In this document: positions 35,528 through 43,013 of the stretch, piece after piece | How the letters are laid out: each line of letters starts with the position of its first letter | Numbering within the stretch: the first letter of the stretch is position 1 | The notes under the pieces: generated by a model | Told to the model about the DNA's origin: nothing | Seen by the model: only the letters and a program-made list of their open reading frames with translations | Databases searched by the model: none | Position numbers and translations under genes: made by a program | Source of the DNA: Clostridium sp. MCC353 | GTDB taxonomy: Bacteria > Bacillota > Clostridia > Lachnospirales > Lachnospiraceae | Length of the DNA stretch: 52,871 nucleotides | Direction of reading: 5' to 3' | Assembly (NCBI RefSeq): GCF_018785315.1 | Contig: NZ_WQPN01000049.1 | Coordinates: 1-52,871, forward strand

Positions 35528-35953
35528 ATGGCAAAGAAAGTAACAGGTTATATTAAATTACAGATCCCTGCTGGAAAGGCTACACCAGCACCACCAGTTG
35601 GTCCTGCACTTGGACAGCATGGTGTTAATATTGTACAGTTTACTAAGGAATTCAACGCAAGAACCGCTGATCAGGGTGATTTAATTATTCCGGTAGTAAT
35701 TACCGTATATGCTGACAGAAGTTTCAGCTTTATTACAAAAACTCCACCGGCTGCAGTGTTGTTAAAGAAAGCTGCTAAGGTCAAATCAGGATCTGCAGTT
35801 CCTAACAAGACAAAAGTAGCTACCATTTCCAAAGCAGAAGTTCAGAAGATCGCTGAACTGAAGATGCCTGATTTAAATGCTGCCAGCCTTGACGCTGCTA
35901 TGAGCATGATCGCAGGTACTGCCAGAAGTATGGGAATCGCAATTGAAGAATAA
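35528..35953 (+). CDS. 50S ribosomal protein L11
   Basis: 141 residues. [20 protein letters not shown] at the N-terminus and the GTARSMGI C-terminal block are classical L11. The ATG at 35528 follows AGGAGG; an upstream in-frame extension from 35477 would translate the leader motif and is not real. Part of the GTPase-associated centre of the ribosome. Confidence 0.97.
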   Translation: MAKKVTGYIKLQIPAGKATPAPPVGPALGQHGVNIVQFTKEFNARTADQGDLIIPVVITVYADRSFSFITKTPPAAVLLKKAAKVKSGSAVPNKTKVATISKAEVQKIAELKMPDLNAASLDAAMSMIAGTARSMGIAIEE

Positions 35954-35982
35954 TTATTCAACGTTGCTGCAACATTAAAAAC

Positions 35983-36010
35983 GTGGGAGGGAAATCCCCG
36001 ACAATACCAC
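35983..36010 (+). promoter_or_regulatory. L1-type leader motif upstream of rplA, copy 2
   Basis: Identical over all 28 nt to 35477-35504, placed 2 bp before the AGGAGG of rplA so that bound protein could block initiation. A separate site before rplA as well as rplK would let L1 limit both cistrons. Confidence 0.65.
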
Positions 36011-36026
36011 TAGGAGGTTATTTATA

Positions 36027-36722
36027 ATGAAAAGAGGAAAAAGATACGTAGAGGCTGCTAAATTAGTAGACCGCGCTACTCTTTATGATACAACAGACGC
36101 TATCTCATTAGTAAAGAAAGCTGCTGTTGCTAAATTTGATGAAACTATCGAAGCTCATATCAGAACCGGTTGTGATGGACGTCACGCTGACCAGCAGATC
36201 CGTGGTGCGGTTGTATTACCTCATGGAACTGGAAAAACTGTTAGAATTTTAGTATTTGCTAAGGGACCTAAAGCTGACGAGGCTCAGGCGGCAGGCGCAG
36301 ATTTCGTAGGAGCAGAGGAATTAATTCCGAAGATCCAGAACGAAGGATGGCTTGATTTTGACGTAGTTGTTGCTACACCAGATATGATGGGTGTTGTGGG
36401 ACGTTTAGGACGTGTACTCGGACCTAAGGGCTTAATGCCTAACCCAAAAGCTGGTACAGTTACCATGGATGTAACAAAAGCGATCAACGATATCAAAGCT
36501 GGTAAGATTGAGTACAGACTTGATAAAACAAACATTATCCACGTGCCAGTTGGAAAAGCTTCTTTCACAGAAGAACAATTAGCGGACAACTTCCAGACGC
36601 TTATGGATGCAATCATGAAAGCAAAACCAAGTACAGTTAAAGGCGCTTACTTAAAGAGCGTTACACTCACTTCCACAATGGGACCTGGTGTAAAACTGAA
36701 CGTAGCGAAATTAACCAACTAA
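36027..36722 (+). CDS. 50S ribosomal protein L1
   Basis: 231 residues. [16 protein letters not shown] start and the [20 protein letters not shown] signature of L1 are present. It binds the mobile L1 stalk of 23S rRNA and is expected to autoregulate through the two upstream mRNA motifs. Confidence 0.97.
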   Translation: MKRGKRYVEAAKLVDRATLYDTTDAISLVKKAAVAKFDETIEAHIRTGCDGRHADQQIRGAVVLPHGTGKTVRILVFAKGPKADEAQAAGADFVGAEELIPKIQNEGWLDFDVVVATPDMMGVVGRLGRVLGPKGLMPNPKAGTVTMDVTKAINDIKAGKIEYRLDKTNIIHVPVGKASFTEEQLADNFQTLMDAIMKAKPSTVKGAYLKSVTLTSTMGPGVKLNVAKLTN

Positions 36723-36736
36723 TTTTGATTTTTTGA

Positions 36737-36765
36737 TTGACATTGGTAATATATCATGTTAATAT
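36737..36765 (+). promoter_or_regulatory. Internal promoter for rplJ-rplL
   Basis: TTGACA (36737-36742), a 17-bp spacer and TAATAT (36760-36765). Transcription would start near 36772, at the beginning of the L10 leader. Confidence 0.75.
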
Positions 36766-36771
36766 ATGCAA

Positions 36772-36938
36772 GTATTGACTGCCGAAGACAGCAGGTACCG
36801 TAAGGTATAAGGTGATAACGCCTGCCGAGGAATGCTTCAGACAACACTGAAGCGAACAGAAACTCAGAGAATCCGTGCCCAGGTGCGGAATTACAGAGAT
36901 GATGTGGCCTCCCTGTCTTGTGCGGGGAGGCTTTTTTC
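36772..36938 (+). ncRNA. Ribosomal protein L10 leader with attenuator
   Basis: Has the usual L10-leader features: a CTGCCGAAGACAGCAG-like stem, a kink-turn-like CGCCTGCCGAGGAATGC and a CTTCAG...CTGAAG hairpin. It ends in a terminator-like stem (GCCTCCC 36907-36913 with GGGAGGC 36925-36931) followed by six T. L10(L12)4 binding is expected to favour premature termination and so adjust rplJL output. Confidence 0.88.
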
Positions 36939-37002
36939 GCGGTTAATTACTTTCCAGTCCGGATGCATTTCCGGAAAAAATAAAACAGGAGGTAAACCAG
37001 TT

Positions 37003-37497
37003 ATGGCAAAAGTTGAATTAAAACAGCCTATCATTACAGAAATTGCAGAATTATTCGACGGAGCACAGACTGCAGTAGTTGTAGACTACCGTGGCTTAAC
37101 CGTAGCGCAGGATACAGAACTGCGTAAACAGTTAAGAGAAGCAGGTATCGTATACAAAGTATATAAGAATACCATGATTCACCGTGCTGCTGAAGGAACC
37201 GATTTTGCTGCTTTAGACGCTGTACTTGAAGGCCCTACAGCATTAGCTGTATCTAAAACAGACGCAACTGCTCCAGCAAGAATTCTTGCAGCATTTGCTA
37301 AAAAAGCAGACAAGTTAGAAATCAAAGGCGGCGTTGTTGAAGGAGCTTACTACGACGCAGAAGGTATGAAGGCTATTTCCAGCATCCCGTCAAGAGAAGA
37401 ACTTCTCGGCAGACTGCTTGGAAGCATGCAGTCCCCAATTACCAACTTTGCTCGTGTGCTTAACCAGATCGCAGAATCTCAGGGCGCAGAAGCATAA
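37003..37497 (+). CDS. 50S ribosomal protein L10
   Basis: 164 residues starting MAKVELKQPIITEIAEL at 37003 with AGGAGG upstream. The in-frame extension from 36832 would translate the leader RNA and is rejected. It contains VVVDYRGLTVAQDTELRKQL and LLGSMQSPI. It anchors the L7/L12 stalk. Confidence 0.97.
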   Translation: MAKVELKQPIITEIAELFDGAQTAVVVDYRGLTVAQDTELRKQLREAGIVYKVYKNTMIHRAAEGTDFAALDAVLEGPTALAVSKTDATAPARILAAFAKKADKLEIKGGVVEGAYYDAEGMKAISSIPSREELLGRLLGSMQSPITNFARVLNQIAESQGAEA

Positions 37498-37589
37498 TTT
37501 CATGTTGGACATGAAGCGGATAACCGCATAATACCGGCCAGGCCGGAACGAAACTTATAAAAGAAAGAATAAAACGGAGGTATATTAAA

Positions 37590-37961
37590 ATGGCAAAATT
37601 AACTACAGCTGAATTTATCGAAGCTATCAAAGAATTATCTGTATTAGAATTAAATGAATTAGTAAAAGCATGTGAAGAAGAATTTGGTGTATCCGCAGCA
37701 GCAGGCGTTGTTGTAGCAGCAGCTGGCCCAGCAGCAGAAGTAGAAGAGAAGACTGAATTCGACGTAGAACTGACAGAAGTTGGTCCTAACAAAGTTAAAG
37801 TTATCAAAGTTGTTCGTGAAGCTACCGGCTTAGGCTTGAAAGAAGCTAAAGAAGTAGTTGACGGCGCTCCTAAGGTAGTTAAAGCTGGCATCTCTAAAGA
37901 AGAAGCAGAGCAGATGAAAGCTTCCTTAGAAGCAGAAGGCGCAAAAGTTACATTAAAGTAA
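37590..37961 (+). CDS. 50S ribosomal protein L7/L12
   Basis: 123 residues. The N-terminal dimerisation part is [20 protein letters not shown], then an Ala-rich hinge, then the C-terminal factor-binding domain ([20 protein letters not shown]). GGAGG upstream. Confidence 0.97.
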   Translation: MAKLTTAEFIEAIKELSVLELNELVKACEEEFGVSAAAGVVVAAAGPAAEVEEKTEFDVELTEVGPNKVKVIKVVREATGLGLKEAKEVVDGAPKVVKAGISKEEAEQMKASLEAEGAKVTLK

Positions 37962-37978
37962 TTTTGATTCTTCTTTAT

Positions 37979-38014
37979 CCCCGCGAAGCCTGCGGATATG
38001 CGGGCTTCATGGGG
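37979..38014 (+). terminator. Terminator after rplL
   Basis: A long hairpin with CCCC, GAAGCC and GC blocks pairing to GC, GGCTTC and GGGG, followed by ATTTTCCTT. A second hairpin (GCCT...AGGC plus T7, 38110-38142) follows 100 bp later and merges into the palindrome at 38137. Confidence 0.7.
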
Positions 38015-38136
38015 ATTTTCCTTAATTAAAGGGATTGTGGCTGCGAAGCCATGGGGATTATTAATAGTTGAATTGCCGCCGGGTAAGCGTCCTGCACTCA
38101 TTCCATTAGGCCTAAGAAGGAATGAAGGCCAGGCGT

Positions 38137-38177
38137 TTTTTTATTTCATAGGAAAGTGTGTCCTATGAAATAAAAAA
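38137..38177. repeat. Palindromic terminator-like repeat, copy 1
   Basis: 17-bp arms TTTTTTATTTCATAGGA and complement, perfect, with a 7-nt loop AAGTGTG, followed by GCCCTCCGGGC. Similar elements lie at 39419-39459 and 47410-47444. T and A tracts flank the stem so it can terminate on both strands. Confidence 0.85.
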
Positions 38178-38268
38178 GCCCTCCGGGCTGGATTCTTTCC
38201 TGTTTCACGGGAATCTTCGTCCATGGGAAATAGGCCCTGGGGAAATGTTTAAAGAAAGTGGTGAGTGT

Positions 38269-38772
38269 ATGTTTAGAGGAATGCGCCGTAAAAATCAGGA
38301 ATTGTCCTATGAGGACAGTGTTTGTGTTCTGAATAAAGGGACATCGGGAATTTTGGCTGTGGCGGGAGATGGGGACTACCCTTATGCGGTTCCGCTGAGC
38401 TATGTGTATGAGGATTCTAAGATATTTTTCCACAGTGCAAAAACAGGACATAAATTAGATGCCATAGGGAGAAATAATAAGGTATCATTTTGTGTAATCG
38501 ATCAGGATAAAGTGGTGCCTGAGGAATATACCACTTATTTCCGCAGTGTGATCATTTTTGGAACAGCCAGGATTTTAAATGAGGAGACGGAGAAAAGAGC
38601 CGCGCTGGAAAAATTGGCGGCAAAATACTCGCCGGATCATGAGGCAGGCCGCCTGCAGGAAATAGACAAACTGTTTAAGCAGGTATGCATGGTGGAGATC
38701 GCTGTGGACCACATGACGGGGAAAGAATCCATAGAACTGGTCCGGATGAATGACGGCAGAAGACCCTGTTAA
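38269..38772 (+). CDS. Pyridoxamine 5'-phosphate oxidase family protein (Nim-like)
   Basis: A 167-residue split-barrel flavoprotein of the kind often annotated as nitroimidazole-resistance-like. MFRGMRRKNQELSYEDSVCV starts the family's usual N-terminus, followed by GTSGILAVAGDGDYPYAVPL and KIFFHSAKTGHKLDAI. I use the ATG at 38269, with GGTGAG 4 bp upstream. The longer frame from 38158 reads through the palindromic repeat. FMN binding is expected; the real substrate is unknown and resistance is not implied. Confidence 0.87.
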   Translation: MFRGMRRKNQELSYEDSVCVLNKGTSGILAVAGDGDYPYAVPLSYVYEDSKIFFHSAKTGHKLDAIGRNNKVSFCVIDQDKVVPEEYTTYFRSVIIFGTARILNEETEKRAALEKLAAKYSPDHEAGRLQEIDKLFKQVCMVEIAVDHMTGKESIELVRMNDGRRPC

Positions 38773-38790
38773 GAGGCGGAATTTTTGTAT

Positions 38791-38977
38791 ACAGTTACTC
38801 TTCATAACCCCTCAGGCAGACCCGGCCTGTCGGCCGTGCCGCTTTGCGGGGCTATGAAGAGTAACTGTTACGCATCCAGCCCATTAAAGTCGCCTGCGGC
38901 GAGAGGCTGGATGCCTGCAACTATTATGTTTTCGTACGGTCTGCGCAGTAAATGCGCAGACCTATCTGAACGGTTAC
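38791..38977. repeat. Cluster of three inverted repeats in the cold-shock upstream region
   Basis: Arms 38791-38806 with 38853-38868 (16 bp, ACAGTTACTCTTCATA). Arms 38872-38881 with 38905-38914 (10 bp, inner stem TCGCC/GGCGA). Arms 38938-38947 with 38953-38962 (GGTCTGCGCA). The last runs into 38957-38977, which matches 13860-13880 at 19 of 21 bases. No coding capacity. It looks like a composite dispersed intergenic element or a structured RNA. Confidence 0.7.
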
Positions 38978-39017
38978 TTTGTATAACAATAAATACATTT
39001 TTAATTTTTCAAAACAC

Positions 39018-39046
39018 TTGACATTTTTCAAATTAAATGCTATATT
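39018..39046 (+). promoter_or_regulatory. Promoter of the cold-shock gene
   Basis: TTGACA (39018-39023), a 17-bp spacer and TATATT (39041-39046), giving a leader of about 125 nt. Confidence 0.8.
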
Positions 39047-39075
39047 CTAAATGTATTTTGATATGAGCTTTTGAT

Positions 39076-39134
39076 TCACATATTTTTGTAAGTCATTATG
39101 CAATTGATGATTTACAAAAATATGTGATTTTTTT
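39076..39134 (+). terminator. Leader terminator (attenuator) of the cold-shock gene
   Basis: A 16-bp stem (39076-39091 with 39112-39127) plus an inner TCAT/ATGA, followed by seven T, lying between promoter and start codon. Most transcripts should stop here unless the hairpin is melted or bypassed. That points to conditional expression of the downstream Csp. Confidence 0.8.
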
Positions 39135-39177
39135 GTTTCAAGAGAAATACAAATATTTTAATAGGAGGTACCAAACA

Positions 39178-39381
39178 ATGAGAAATGGTACAGTGAAATG
39201 GTTTAACGGAACAAAGGGATACGGATTTATTACAGACGACGCTTCAGGCGAAGAAATCTTCGTACATTTTTCAGGAATCGTAGCTGACGGCTACAAGACA
39301 CTGGAAGACGGACAGAAAGTTACTTTCGATACAGCTGAAGGAAACAGAGGAATCCAGGCTGTTAACGTATCTCTGGCTTAA
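39178..39381 (+). CDS. Cold-shock domain protein
   Basis: A 67-residue single-domain CspA-type protein. RNP1 is KGYGFITDD and RNP2 EIFVHFSGI; it ends AVNVSLA. It binds single-stranded RNA/DNA and melts structures. The ATG at 39178 follows AGGAGG; the in-frame ATG at 39124 lies in the attenuator and is rejected. Csp proteins can melt terminators, so self-antitermination at the leader is conceivable. Confidence 0.95.
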   Translation: MRNGTVKWFNGTKGYGFITDDASGEEIFVHFSGIVADGYKTLEDGQKVTFDTAEGNRGIQAVNVSLA

Positions 39382-39418
39382 TTTAATAAGAAGAAAAGAG
39401 CTGCTGTGACTGCGGCTC

Positions 39419-39459
39419 TTTTTTATTTCATAGGAAAGAGCGTTTTATGAAATAAAAAA
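39419..39459. repeat. Palindromic terminator-like repeat, copy 2
   Basis: Arms TTTTTTATTTCATA and complement with inner GGA facing TTT, so the stem is held by G-U pairs in RNA. Total length equals copy 1 (41 bp). Followed by ACCTCCGGGCAGGATC, which matches the sequence after copy 1. It overlaps the 3' part of an AGAGC...GCTCT hairpin that terminates the cold-shock transcript. Confidence 0.85.
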
Positions 39460-39480
39460 ACCTCCGGGCAGGATCGCACT

Positions 39481-39528
39481 GCGTATCGTATAGGATGCGT
39501 ATCGCATAGGATGCGTATCGCATAGAAC
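39481..39528 (+). repeat. 16-bp tandem repeat, 3 copies
   Basis: Three units of GCGTATCGYATAGGAT (the last ends in AGAAC), directly after the palindromic element and before the 46-bp dispersed repeat. Non-coding. Confidence 0.85.
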
Positions 39529-39539
39529 GCGGCGGTAGG

Positions 39540-39585
39540 GAATTATGTCGCTGAAGCGGCCCGCCGCAGGCGGAGAATCCCGCGA
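39540..39585. repeat. 46-bp dispersed repeat, copy 2
   Basis: Matches 23401-23446 at 42 of 46 positions. Ends 17 bp before the end of the minus-strand XRE gene. Confidence 0.8.
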
Positions 39586-39601
39586 TGGGGCCTCTTTCTT
39601 A

Positions 39602-39964
39602 TTATTCATAATGGCTTTTTGATTTAGAGCTTCGTTTGCGCAGGCTTTTTTTTAAAGCTTTTACCATATCTGTTATAATTTTAATTTCTTCTTCTGAACA
39701 GTCTTTCGTTTCCAATAGGATTTCATTTTCAAAAAGAATTTTGGCATTATCCAGACTGTCGCATAGAAGCTGGTCAACGGTACAATTAAGCGCATTGGCG
39801 ATACGTACTAAGGTTGGCAGGCTTAATTTAGTTTTGCCTGATTCTATATGACTCATATGAGGAGTAGACAGGTTAACTATTTCCGCCAGCATGTCCTGAG
39901 TATAATTTTTCCTGATCCGAGCCAGCCGGATTCGTTTCCCAATTTCCTGATAATTTATTTCCAC
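39602..39964 (-). CDS. XRE-family helix-turn-helix transcriptional regulator
   Basis: A 120-residue protein with an N-terminal HTH_3 domain (IGKRIRLARIRKNYTQDMLAEI; LSTPHMSHIESGKTKLSLPT) and a basic C-terminal tail. The start is taken as the GTG at 39964, 7 bp after GGAGGT. An in-frame ATG at 40012 has no comparable site. It diverges from the diguanylate cyclase gene and may repress both. No metabolite domain is visible. Confidence 0.85.
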   Translation of the reverse strand: MEINYQEIGKRIRLARIRKNYTQDMLAEIVNLSTPHMSHIESGKTKLSLPTLVRIANALNCTVDQLLCDSLDNAKILFENEILLETKDCSEEEIKIITDMVKALKKSLRKRSSKSKSHYE

Positions 39965-40080
39965 TTGTGCGACCTCCGGTTTTCTCCTGGAACGTGCCTG
40001 ATATATGCCCACGGCATCTGGGTGATGAGCTGTGTGCGGGATATTTCAAACACACTCTGGTGTTTATTTTGGTATCTATA

Positions 40081-40109
40081 TTGTATCGATATTCACTTTA
40101 TGTTATAAT
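40081..40109 (+). promoter_or_regulatory. Promoter of the diguanylate cyclase gene
   Basis: TTGTAT (40081-40086), a 17-bp spacer and TATAAT (40104-40109), about 45 bp before the start codon and within the region shared with the divergent XRE gene. Confidence 0.7.
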
Positions 40110-40155
40110 TAGCTGGATAAACATAGTGTGCATACAGATTAATTATGGGAGAAAA

Positions 40156-40917
40156 ATGGACAGGAAGAAAAACGTAGTAATTATTGATAAGGATAAAAAT
40201 ATAGATTATTCCTGGCTTGAAGATTTTATGAAAAATGGAAACGCGGATGGCTGTACCTTTCTGACGGCTGATAAGTGGGAAGATGGCGTGGCAAAAGAGG
40301 GCGGGGATGGAATCTGGTATTGTTTTGACCAATCCGCAATCAATCGGCTGAAATACATTCTGGAATATTATGAGCAGGAAAATAGACGTTATGCGGGAGA
40401 ATTGAAGGCTGTGGAACGGCAGATGAAGATTGATCCGCTGACCGGGGTCCTGAACCGGACCGGAGTGATCCAGAAAATAGAAGAACTATTAGGAAAAGAG
40501 CCTTGCTGTCAGGGCGCTCTTTGTTTTTTAGATATGGATGATTTCAAACGTGTAAATGACACCTACGGCCATAGCTGCGGCGATAAAGTTCTGACCAGTC
40601 TGGCATACCGTCTTAGGGAATTGACGGATGAGGAAGCTGTGGTCGGCCGCTATGGCGGGGATGAATTCCTGGTATTCCTCCGGCATACTTCAGGACGGGA
40701 GGATATTTTGAAAAAAGCGGCGGCAATCTGCAGGAATTTGGAAATCGATGAACCGGACCAGCACCTGTCGGCCAGCATTGGCGTCGCTGTTTATCCGGAG
40801 GATGGACAGACGTTTGGGGAACTGCTGAAAAAGGCGGATAAAGCTTTATACAGCTCAAAATGCCACGGAAAAAACAGGGTTATGTTTTATCGGGATGGGG
40901 CGGCAAAAAATACTTAA
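40156..40917 (+). CDS. GGDEF-domain diguanylate cyclase
   Basis: A 253-residue cytoplasmic protein. The N-terminal 90 residues are of unknown fold, followed by a short helix (NRLKYILEYYEQENRRYAGEL) and a complete GGDEF domain (DPLTGVLNRTGV; FLDMDDFKRVNDTYGH; RYGGDEFLVFL), so it should make c-di-GMP. The position of the inhibitory RxxD site before the motif is DEEA, so product inhibition is probably absent. Start at 40156 with GGGAG 4 bp upstream; the long N-terminal extension from 39967 overlaps the divergent promoter and is not used. Confidence 0.9.
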   Translation: MDRKKNVVIIDKDKNIDYSWLEDFMKNGNADGCTFLTADKWEDGVAKEGGDGIWYCFDQSAINRLKYILEYYEQENRRYAGELKAVERQMKIDPLTGVLNRTGVIQKIEELLGKEPCCQGALCFLDMDDFKRVNDTYGHSCGDKVLTSLAYRLRELTDEEAVVGRYGGDEFLVFLRHTSGREDILKKAAAICRNLEIDEPDQHLSASIGVAVYPEDGQTFGELLKKADKALYSSKCHGKNRVMFYRDGAAKNT

Positions 40918-41040
40918 AAACTGTGACTTTTATCTTATCATTCTTTGACGGTATCATTATCAGCAGTTGACAAGAATTGACACCGACAGTAAAATTGAGT
41001 GTAAGATGTAACTATAATTAAAGGAACAGAGGATAAGAGT

Positions 41041-42795
41041 ATGAAAACTTGTACACGATGTGGATGGCAGATGAAGGATGACGCTTCATTTTGTCCCAAA
41101 TGCGGTATGCGCATGGCTCCCGGAGCGTCTCAGCCTGCTGCGCCTCAAAACATGAATCAGACGCCGTCATACCAGGGAAGGCCGCCGGTACCTCAAGGGA
41201 CTCCTCCGGTACCTCAGGGAAGAATGCCGCAGCCGCAGGGAATGCCGCCTGCGCCTCAGGGGACGCCGCCGGTACCGCCCAAGAAGAAAAAGAAGAAATT
41301 CCCGTGGATTCTGGCGCTGATTTTAGTTTTTCTGATCACGTGCGCCATGACGGTGGGCGTGATTACCATGCTGAAACTCAAAAAAAATTCTGAGACAGTA
41401 AAAGGAATCACTGATCTGATCGAAACGGAATCTGTTGAAAAAACAACGGAAGAAGAGACGGAAAGCACAGCGGATGGAACAAAGGAAGAAGAAACGCAGG
41501 AGAGTACAACGGCCGAAGAGAGTGAAACAGAGGCCATTTTAGCTCTTGAAAAAGAGCCGCAGGATCCGGAAGGGTCTGTAAATGAAGGTAATACGGTGGG
41601 AAATGAACACTGTTTTGGCCGTATGGTATTTGACGGTAAGAATATTTATTACCGGAATTCCTATGACAACGCCAGGCTCTATGCATTTAAACCGGATGGA
41701 AGCAGCATTGTCAGGCTCTTAGACGAGCCGGTGAAAGATCTTCATTTGATCGGAGACTGGATCTATTACAGCGGAGAGCAGGATAATAACCTGTTTAAAA
41801 TAAAGACAGACGGTTCTGAAAAGATAAAACTGACCAATCTGCAGTTTACAGCCGCAGATTCAGGATGCAGCTTTGAAACGATTGTGGACGGACGCCTTTA
41901 TTATCTTTACGGGGGCGGCCCTGGTTACGGCTCGGATATCAGCGTGTTTGACGAGCAGACCGGACGGAGCTGGACCATAGCTCATATTACGCCGGACAAG
42001 GTGACGCGCCGCATTTCTCCTAATGTGGTGGGAGATTACCTCTATTATCAGCAGTCCGACGGAATCTACCGCTGCGGACTGGATGGAAGCAATGTGACCT
42101 GTCTGGTGCCTGGTTTGGTCTGCCATGAGTTTTTGATGGCGAAAGGCTATATTTACTTTGTGACCGCGCCTGAAAATGAATATCCCCAATACATAGGGCG
42201 TGTAAAACTGGACGGTACAGGTTTGGAGGAACTGGTGCCGGCCAATTCCAACGGTTATATGAAGCTGAACATTTTCCGGGATAAGGTCTACTATATCTCG
42301 GGAATCAATGCGGGAAATCTCTGTGTGATGGATTTAGACGGCTCCAATCAAAAGACCTTCCCTTATGTGCTGGATTGGTATAACATTATCAACGGAAAGA
42401 TCTACATGAACAGCACGAGCCAGTCCAATGAGTGGACGCCGCTGTACAGTTGTGATTTAGATGGAAACAACCCTAAAGAATTGTTTGATGTGTCTCCGTT
42501 TAAGAAGATGGCGGATGGAACAGGGACTTCCGGCTGGGCGCAGGTTGGGAACGACTGGTATTTTTATAATATAGACGGTACCTGCCGTACCGGATGGCTT
42601 CTGGACGGAGGTTCCCAGTATTATCTCGGAGATGACGGAAAGATGAAACTGGGGCTGTGGATTGTGGATGAGGCTGGAAAAAAAGGGTATTATTTTGACG
42701 AAAGCGGTCGGATGCAGACCGGCACATTTACGTTCCAGATCAATGGAAAAGAAGAGAAGTATACGTTTTATCAGGATGGAACTTTTTCAAAATAG
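41041..42795 (+). CDS. Zinc-ribbon, membrane-anchored DUF5050 protein with wall-binding repeats
   Basis: 584 residues. An N-terminal zinc ribbon (CTRCGWQMKDDASFCPKCGM) is followed by a Pro/Gln-rich linker of PPVPQG-type repeats (about 35-80). One membrane helix follows (FPWILALILVFLITCAMTVG, about 88-107), then an acidic Thr/Glu linker. A DUF5050-like beta-propeller comes next (DGKNIYYRNSYDNARLYAFK; HLIGDWIYYSGEQDNNLFKI), with two or three cell-wall-binding repeats at the end (SGWAQVGNDWYFYNIDG; TGWLLDGGSQYYLGDDGKM). The cytoplasmic ribbon and outward propeller suggest a sensor or wall-contact protein. A TATAAT lies at 41013. Role unknown. Confidence 0.85.
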   Translation: MKTCTRCGWQMKDDASFCPKCGMRMAPGASQPAAPQNMNQTPSYQGRPPVPQGTPPVPQGRMPQPQGMPPAPQGTPPVPPKKKKKKFPWILALILVFLITCAMTVGVITMLKLKKNSETVKGITDLIETESVEKTTEEETESTADGTKEEETQESTTAEESETEAILALEKEPQDPEGSVNEGNTVGNEHCFGRMVFDGKNIYYRNSYDNARLYAFKPDGSSIVRLLDEPVKDLHLIGDWIYYSGEQDNNLFKIKTDGSEKIKLTNLQFTAADSGCSFETIVDGRLYYLYGGGPGYGSDISVFDEQTGRSWTIAHITPDKVTRRISPNVVGDYLYYQQSDGIYRCGLDGSNVTCLVPGLVCHEFLMAKGYIYFVTAPENEYPQYIGRVKLDGTGLEELVPANSNGYMKLNIFRDKVYYISGINAGNLCVMDLDGSNQKTFPYVLDWYNIINGKIYMNSTSQSNEWTPLYSCDLDGNNPKELFDVSPFKKMADGTGTSGWAQVGNDWYFYNIDGTCRTGWLLDGGSQYYLGDDGKMKLGLWIVDEAGKKGYYFDESGRMQTGTFTFQINGKEEKYTFYQDGTFSK

Positions 42796-42864
42796 GCGGA
42801 TTATAAGCCAGGTGAATTACAGGCTGGCTGCATAACATGCCGATGAAAAAGGGAAAAGGGAAAA

Positions 42865-42922
42865 GGGGCGTGAGGCAAAACGTCGGATTGGATCCGGCAT
42901 TTGGGCTCGCGCCCCTGTTTTT
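42865..42922 (+). terminator. Terminator between the DUF5050 and deacetylase genes
   Basis: A 10-bp stem GGGGCGTGAG with CTCGCGCCCC (one G-U pair), a long 31-nt loop, then TGTTTTTT. Confidence 0.65.
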
Positions 42923-43013
42923 TGCCGGCGCTGACGGCTAAGGGGGGAGACGGCGGAATATTCTGTAAAAAACAGCATATATAGATAATAATGACGCTTT
43001 GGATTGTAGTGGA

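Noticed and set aside
37460-38101. A 213-codon minus-strand ORF over rplL
   Set aside because: It mirrors the strongly biased codons of rplL and includes intergenic hairpins; no ribosome site or family resemblance.
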